12,761 nt of DNA from Synechococcus sp. CO36386bin_37. GTDB taxonomy: Bacteria > Cyanobacteriota > Cyanobacteriia > PCC-6307 > Cyanobiaceae. A program made the position numbers and the translations under genes. Numbering within the stretch: the stretch's first letter is position 1; each line of letters starts with the position of its first letter. Shown piece by piece: positions 8,886 to 12,761 of the stretch. The stretch lies in the NCBI GenBank assembly GCA_011525445.1, contig WTGE01000135.1:1-12761 (forward strand), given 5' to 3'. The notes beneath the pieces were generated by a model. It ran no database searches. It was not told where the DNA came from and was given only the letters and a program-made list of their open reading frames with translations.

Positions 8886-9810
8886 GACAGGGCTCCAGAG
8901 CGGATGAATCGAGAGCGATCGTGAGAGTCGATTCGGGTGTTGTCGGTCGTCTCCATGTGAGGGCCGAAAGGATGGCTACGAGCAAACAAGCCACAAGTTG
9001 ATGACAGACGGTCACGACTGGTTGACTCAGACCAAGGCGCAAAGTGAATACGCCCAAAGCGATCTGCGTGGCGACCAACAATGCAGCCGAGACCAGTAAT
9101 GGCCATTGCTGACGACCCCAGCCACCGGCGATAAGTGCTGTGGCAACGAACAGCAAAACGCAACCTGCAGTTGGCAATGCTGCACTGCGATGCCAATGCA
9201 GCCATTGGCAGGACTGGCCCGATTCCAAGCAGCGTTGCGCTGCCCACGACGAAGCCATTCGACCACCCAGAAGGCATTGGGATGAAACCGCTGCAAGGCT
9301 GAATCCGCCAAGCCAAGGCCACCATCGCGGACAAATGGATGGGCTTGACCTTTCGGTGAGAAGTCTTTGGGTCAGGCCACTCATCACGATGACCAGGGTC
9401 AGGGCCAGAACCAAATGGGCTGTCACAACAGCGGAGGGGAGAAGCTGCAGGACTGTTAAGGCACCAAGACCTCCCTGAACAACCACGGCCAAAACAAGAA
9501 ATATGGATAGGGGAAGAAACCAGTGCGGCAGTTCCTTCCTCCAATACCAGGCAGCTCCGCATTGGACAAGCAGGGCAACACCAACAACAAAGGCATCAAG
9601 GCGGTGAAACCATTCCAAGAAAACCTTGAGGTTCATCTGGTGACCAGGGAGAAGGCTTCCGTAACAGAGAGGCCAGTCAGGACAGGCCAATCCAGCCTCC
9701 ATCACGCGTGTTGCCCCTCCGATCACCACGAGTGCGATTAGGGCCACAACGAGATGGGCGGCGAGTTGCGCTAGGCGTAAACGAATCGGAACGCTTGGCG
9801 ATGAAGTCAA
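8878..9810 (-). CDS. ctaA: Heme A synthase (COX15/CtaA family)
   Basis: CtaA oxidises the methyl group on ring D of heme O to a formyl group, giving heme A. The protein has eight predicted membrane helices in two four-helix halves. From the TTG at 9810 (310 residues), conserved elements are [21 protein letters not shown] with a loop cysteine pair (C43, C49), EWFHRLDA with H69, VTAHLVLAL with H132, a second cysteine pair (C194, C201), WLHWHRSAA (H205, H207) and VCHQL (H270); these histidines are the expected heme ligands. The TTG start is chosen because GGGAGGG lies seven bases upstream. An earlier in-frame TTG at 9867 would add 19 residues with no good ribosome site. No ATG is available before the conserved first helix. 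Confidence 0.93.
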   Translation of the reverse strand: MTSSPSVPIRLRLAQLAAHLVVALIALVVIGGATRVMEAGLACPDWPLCYGSLLPGHQMNLKVFLEWFHRLDAFVVGVALLVQCGAAWYWRKELPHWFLPLSIFLVLAVVVQGGLGALTVLQLLPSAVVTAHLVLALTLVIVMSGLTQRLLTERSSPSICPRWWPWLGGFSLAAVSSQCLLGGRMASSWAAQRCLESGQSCQWLHWHRSAALPTAGCVLLFVATALIAGGWGRQQWPLLVSAALLVATQIALGVFTLRLGLSQPVVTVCHQLVACLLVAILSALTWRRPTTPESTLTIALDSSALEPCHG

Positions 9811-10040
9811 TGACTTACCCTCCCAATTCCAAAGGTTTGTTTTTGGAAAGTAGCGATCTGATTTCAAACGTCACGTTATTGACAGGTCTCTGACATTTTT
9901 TGGAGTGCAAACATCTCCCTTTGCTGACACCAACACCCTGAAACAGCTGGGTTGGCAAGAACTTCAGCCTGCTTTAACAATCACAGCGTGAAGAATGCAC
10001 AGGACCTCCATAGTCTGTTGATACATGAACCAGGTGTTTC
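9811..10040. promoter_or_regulatory. Divergent promoter region between ctaA and ctaC
   Basis: About 230 bases separate the two oppositely oriented transcription units and must hold promoters for both ctaAB and ctaCDE. A TTGACA at 9879-9884 (+ strand) has no convincing -10 partner at the normal distance, and I see no clear operator or small gene. The placement would allow cofactor synthesis and oxidase subunits to be controlled together; this is inferred from layout only. Confidence 0.5.
9818..9824 (-). promoter_or_regulatory. Strong ribosome binding site deciding the ctaA start
   Basis: GGGAGGG on the reverse strand is seven bases before the TTG at 9808-9810. It is one of the best Shine-Dalgarno matches among the genes here and favours the shorter CtaA over a start at 9867. 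Confidence 0.65.
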
Positions 10041-10865
10041 GTGCCTATACCCTCAGCAATATTGACTCTTGTGCTGGGAATGATCCTTGTATTGGGCGGG
10101 TTGTGGATCGGCCAAAACATCAACCTTCTTCCGGCTGATGCTAGTTCCAACGCACCTATATACGATGAATTATTTCGGGTCCTGTTCAGCATTGGAACGA
10201 TTTTGTTTTTAGGAATCGTAGGGTTGGTGGTTTTCAGTTTGATTCGGTTTCGACGTAAAGCTGGTCAAATTGGTGACGGAATTGCCCTCGAAGGAAATCT
10301 TCCTCTCGAAATTTTTTGGACGGCTGTGCCCGCGATCGTTGTTTTGTTTGTTGGTTTATTTAGTTACGACATTTATGAGCGTATGGGTGGGATGGTTCCT
10401 CTCTCTCATGAAGGGCACAGCAATGCCCAAATGACTGATGCGAGGGTTTGGGGTGGAATCGGTTCTCCCGGCGCAATGCAAGCCAGTACGGAGTCGAGTC
10501 TTTCTCCTCTTCCCATTGAGGTAACAGCAATGCAATTTGCATTTCTTTTCCATTATCCAGAGGGAGACATTGTTTCGGGTGAATTGCATGTTCCCTCAGG
10601 GCGACCTGTTTCGTTGAAAATGGAGGCAAAAGATGTCATTCATGCTTTCTGGGTTCCAGAGTTCAGGCTTAAACAGGACATCATTCCTGGCCAGCCCACA
10701 ATGCTGAGTTTTACTCCGACACGTCCAGGTCGATATCCAGTTGTCTGCGCTGAACTATGTGGTCCTTATCACGGTGGCATGCGCTCAACAGTTGTTGTTG
10801 ACTCGGCTGATGAGTACGAGACCTGGTTCCAAGCAAATCGTAAACTCCCTGTATCTGAGGCATGA
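10041..10865 (+). CDS. ctaC: Cytochrome c oxidase subunit II
   Basis: Subunit II of the aa3-type terminal oxidase accepts electrons from cytochrome c or another soluble carrier at its CuA centre. The 274-residue protein has a hydrophobic N-terminal segment (about 5-25), a second membrane helix pair region (about 46-69 and 91-110), then the cupredoxin domain facing the lumen/periplasm. CuA ligands are all present: H201, C236, E238 (backbone), C240, H244 and M247. The aromatic segment before the fold reads MQFAFLFHYP (164-173), without the Trp seen in characterised subunits. The start is a GTG at 10041 with AGG upstream; the nearby ATG at 10025 is out of frame. The stop overlaps ctaD by four bases. 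Confidence 0.96.
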   Translation: MPIPSAILTLVLGMILVLGGLWIGQNINLLPADASSNAPIYDELFRVLFSIGTILFLGIVGLVVFSLIRFRRKAGQIGDGIALEGNLPLEIFWTAVPAIVVLFVGLFSYDIYERMGGMVPLSHEGHSNAQMTDARVWGGIGSPGAMQASTESSLSPLPIEVTAMQFAFLFHYPEGDIVSGELHVPSGRPVSLKMEAKDVIHAFWVPEFRLKQDIIPGQPTMLSFTPTRPGRYPVVCAELCGPYHGGMRSTVVVDSADEYETWFQANRKLPVSEA

Positions 10866-12526
10866 CTCTTACTCTCCCGCAACAAGGTAAATCTCCCTCT
10901 CTGCAGCCAACGGGTTGGCTTCGGTATTTCAGTTTTAGTGTTGATCACAAAGTCATAGGTCTTCAGTACCTTGTTTGTGGCTTCGCTTTTTATCTTGTGG
11001 GTGGCGTCCTTGCAGGTGCTATTCGTACAGAGTTGACAAGCCCCGTAGCTGATTTCATGGCTAGGGATGTTTATAATCAAGTGCTTACATTGCATGGGAC
11101 AGTAATGATCTTTCTGTGGATCGTTCCTGTTGTTAATGGAGCCTTTGGAAATTATTTGATTCCTTTCTATGTCGGCGCCAGGGATATGGCGTTCCCAAGG
11201 CTGAATGCTGTGGCGTTTTGGTTGATTCCTCCTGCAGGATTACTCCTCATTGCAAGTTATTTTATTACTGGTGCGGCACAGTCAGGCTGGACGGCGTATC
11301 CACCCTTGAGTCTCACGACTCCTGCTTCAGGCCAAATTATCTGGATTCTGAGTGTCTTATTGCTAGGAGGCAGTTCAATTTTTGGGGGTATTAATTTTAT
11401 AGCCACTATCCTGAAACTCAGGCGCCCAGGATTGAAGTTGATGCAGTTGCCAATGTACTGCTGGGCCATGCTTGGAACGAGCATTCTTGTTGTTTTATCT
11501 ACGCCAGTTCTTGCCGGTACTCTCATATTACTAAGTTTCGATATTGTGGCCCATACAGGCTTTTTTAATCCAGGAATGGGCGGTAACGTTGTTGTTTATC
11601 AGCATCTTTTTTGGTTTTACTCCCACCCAGCTGTCTACATCATGGTGCTGCCTGCCTTTGGCTTGGTTAGTGAAATTCTGCCAATTCATTGCCGAAAGCC
11701 ACTGTTTGGCTACACCACGATGGTTTATTCGATCATGGCCATTGTGGTGCTTGGTCTTGTGGTCTGGGCTCATCACATGTTCACAAGCGGAACCCCTCCC
11801 TGGATGCGATTGTTTTTCACAATTGCAACAGCTTTTATCGCGGTTCCAACCGGAATAAAGTTCTTTAATTGGCTGGCTACGTTATGGGGTGGAAAAATTA
11901 GCTTGAATAGTGCTGTTCTCTTTTCATGCGGTTTTATCGTTAATTTTGTTTTGGGCGGAATCACAGGCGTGGCACTCGCTCAGGTGCCTTTTGATGTGCA
12001 TGTTCACGACACTTATTTTGTTGTTGCTCACTTTCACTACATTGTTTACGGAGGATCCGTATTTGTGATCTTCGCTTCGATATACCACTGGTTCCCAAAG
12101 GCGACTGGAAAAATGCTTGATGAGAACATCGGTCGTTTCCATTTCCTGCTCACTTTTATCGGATTCAATCTTTGTTTTGCTCCTCAGCATTGGTTGGGAC
12201 TGAATGGAATGCCGAGACGCGTTGCCGAATACGACCCTCAATTTGCTCTTGTCAATCAGATCAGCAGTGTGGGCGCCTTACTCATGGCCTTGAGCACCTT
12301 GCCATTCCTTTGGAATGTGGTGGTCAGCGCTCGCTCTGGTCAGATTGCGGGGGACAACCCATGGCGTGCCTTAACTCCCGAATGGTTGACATCCTCTCCA
12401 CCACCTGTAGAGAACTGGAAGGGAGAGCCTCCTCTGGTCACTCATCCCTATGGCTATGGGGTGCCTGCAGGCCAGATTGATTTAAAGGATGCCAGCGGCA
12501 GTGACGTATGGAGCAACGGACGATGA
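10862..12526 (+). CDS. ctaD: Cytochrome c oxidase subunit I (A2-type heme-copper oxidase)
   Basis: This is the catalytic subunit that reduces O2 to water at the heme a3-CuB site while pumping protons. The 554-residue protein has about twelve membrane helices and all metal ligands: H78 and H392 for heme a, H390 for heme a3, and H255, H304 and H305 for CuB, with the cross-linking Tyr at 259. The helix VI motif is YSHPAV (253-258): the A1-type D-channel Glu is replaced by Ala and the Tyr-Ser pair of A2-type oxidases is present. K-channel residues follow in WAHHMFTSG. The ATG at 10862 overlaps ctaC and the stop overlaps ctaE, each by ATGA, so the subunits are probably made in coupled fashion. The C-terminal 50 residues are polar. 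Confidence 0.97.
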   Translation: MTLTLPQQGKSPSLQPTGWLRYFSFSVDHKVIGLQYLVCGFAFYLVGGVLAGAIRTELTSPVADFMARDVYNQVLTLHGTVMIFLWIVPVVNGAFGNYLIPFYVGARDMAFPRLNAVAFWLIPPAGLLLIASYFITGAAQSGWTAYPPLSLTTPASGQIIWILSVLLLGGSSIFGGINFIATILKLRRPGLKLMQLPMYCWAMLGTSILVVLSTPVLAGTLILLSFDIVAHTGFFNPGMGGNVVVYQHLFWFYSHPAVYIMVLPAFGLVSEILPIHCRKPLFGYTTMVYSIMAIVVLGLVVWAHHMFTSGTPPWMRLFFTIATAFIAVPTGIKFFNWLATLWGGKISLNSAVLFSCGFIVNFVLGGITGVALAQVPFDVHVHDTYFVVAHFHYIVYGGSVFVIFASIYHWFPKATGKMLDENIGRFHFLLTFIGFNLCFAPQHWLGLNGMPRRVAEYDPQFALVNQISSVGALLMALSTLPFLWNVVVSARSGQIAGDNPWRALTPEWLTSSPPPVENWKGEPPLVTHPYGYGVPAGQIDLKDASGSDVWSNGR

Positions 12527-12761
12527 CTTCTCTGGTACCACAAGATCAAGCGGTCGAAACTACAGAGCATCACGAGGACAACCATCCTGATCATCGAATG
12601 TTTGGTCTTGCCACCTTTTTGGTGGCCGACGCAATGACATTTGCTGGTTTTTTTGCAGCCTATCTCACGTTTAAGGCTGTTAATCCGCTGTTGCCTGGTG
12701 CAATCTATGAACTGGAGCTGCCGCTGCCAACGTTGAACACCATTCTTCTCCTTGTCAGTAG
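12523..12761 (+). CDS. ctaE: Cytochrome c oxidase subunit III, 3' end outside window
   Basis: Only the first 79 codons are present. The ATG at 12523 overlaps the ctaD stop (ATGA), which fixes the start. A polar N-terminus with four His (H16, H17, H21, H24) and several acidic residues precedes the first membrane helix (about 28-50, GLATFLVADAMTFAGFFAAY), which matches the beginning of bacterial COX3 proteins. The segment LPLPTLNTILLLVS leads into the second helix at the window edge. Subunit III is a non-catalytic membrane subunit that stabilises the oxidase and supports its proton uptake path. The assignment rests on this segment plus its place after ctaD. Confidence 0.92.
   Translation, partial: MTSLVPQDQAVETTEHHEDNHPDHRMFGLATFLVADAMTFAGFFAAYLTFKAVNPLLPGAIYELELPLPTLNTILLLVS

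Noticed and set aside
8768..9562. 264-codon reverse-strand frame across ctaA and ctaB
   Set aside because: It is another frame of the same strand as ctaA/ctaB, rich in Ser, Cys and Arg, with no family features; CtaA and CtaB fully explain the region.
9879..9884. TTGACA as a -35 box for ctaC
   Set aside because: No TATAAT-like hexamer lies 16-18 bases downstream, and it is about 160 bases from the start codon.

Overview
The window looks like an ordinary, densely packed chromosomal segment of a marine picocyanobacterium (Synechococcus/Cyanobium type). This is inferred from the protein sequences: a GroEL without an adjacent groES, a divergent ctaAB / ctaCDE cytochrome oxidase locus, and moderate GC with very short gaps. 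No transposase, integrase, CRISPR array, tRNA or rRNA was seen.

Layout. (1) 1-1787, + strand: the 3' part of a family-9 (heptosyltransferase-like) glycosyltransferase, overlapping by ATGA with a two-TM potassium channel carrying a cytosolic TrkA/RCK module. (2) 1851-2603, +: fabG, 3-oxoacyl-ACP reductase. (3) 2607-2783, -: a 58-residue single-TM protein, convergent with fabG. (4) 2903-4573, +: a solitary groEL with a long Gly-Gly-Met tail; a degenerate CIRCE-like inverted repeat lies about 85 bases upstream. (5) 4574-4795: a convergent junction holding a perfect 44-base palindrome that contains the stop codon of nanE and the start codon of a possible 60-residue membrane protein. (6) 9810 down to 4780, - strand: six closely spaced genes, ctaA, ctaB, an ABC exporter ATPase and permease, an unknown 147-residue protein and a NanE-like epimerase. 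(7) 9811-10040: the divergent promoter region. (8) 10041-12761, +: ctaC, ctaD and the start of ctaE, joined by ATGA overlaps.

Functionally, the right half is a respiratory terminal-oxidase locus. CtaB (heme O synthase) and CtaA (heme A synthase) make the cofactor for the aa3-type oxidase encoded divergently by ctaCDE. The ABC exporter, the unknown protein and NanE appear to be co-transcribed with heme A synthesis, but the sequence gives no proof of a functional link. The left half holds unrelated housekeeping functions: cell-surface glycosylation, K+ transport, fatty acid synthesis and protein folding.

I found no convincing new multi-gene system. The items most worth a second look are the 44-base palindrome with its overlapping small ORF, the CIRCE-like repeat, and residue substitutions in CtaB and CtaC.
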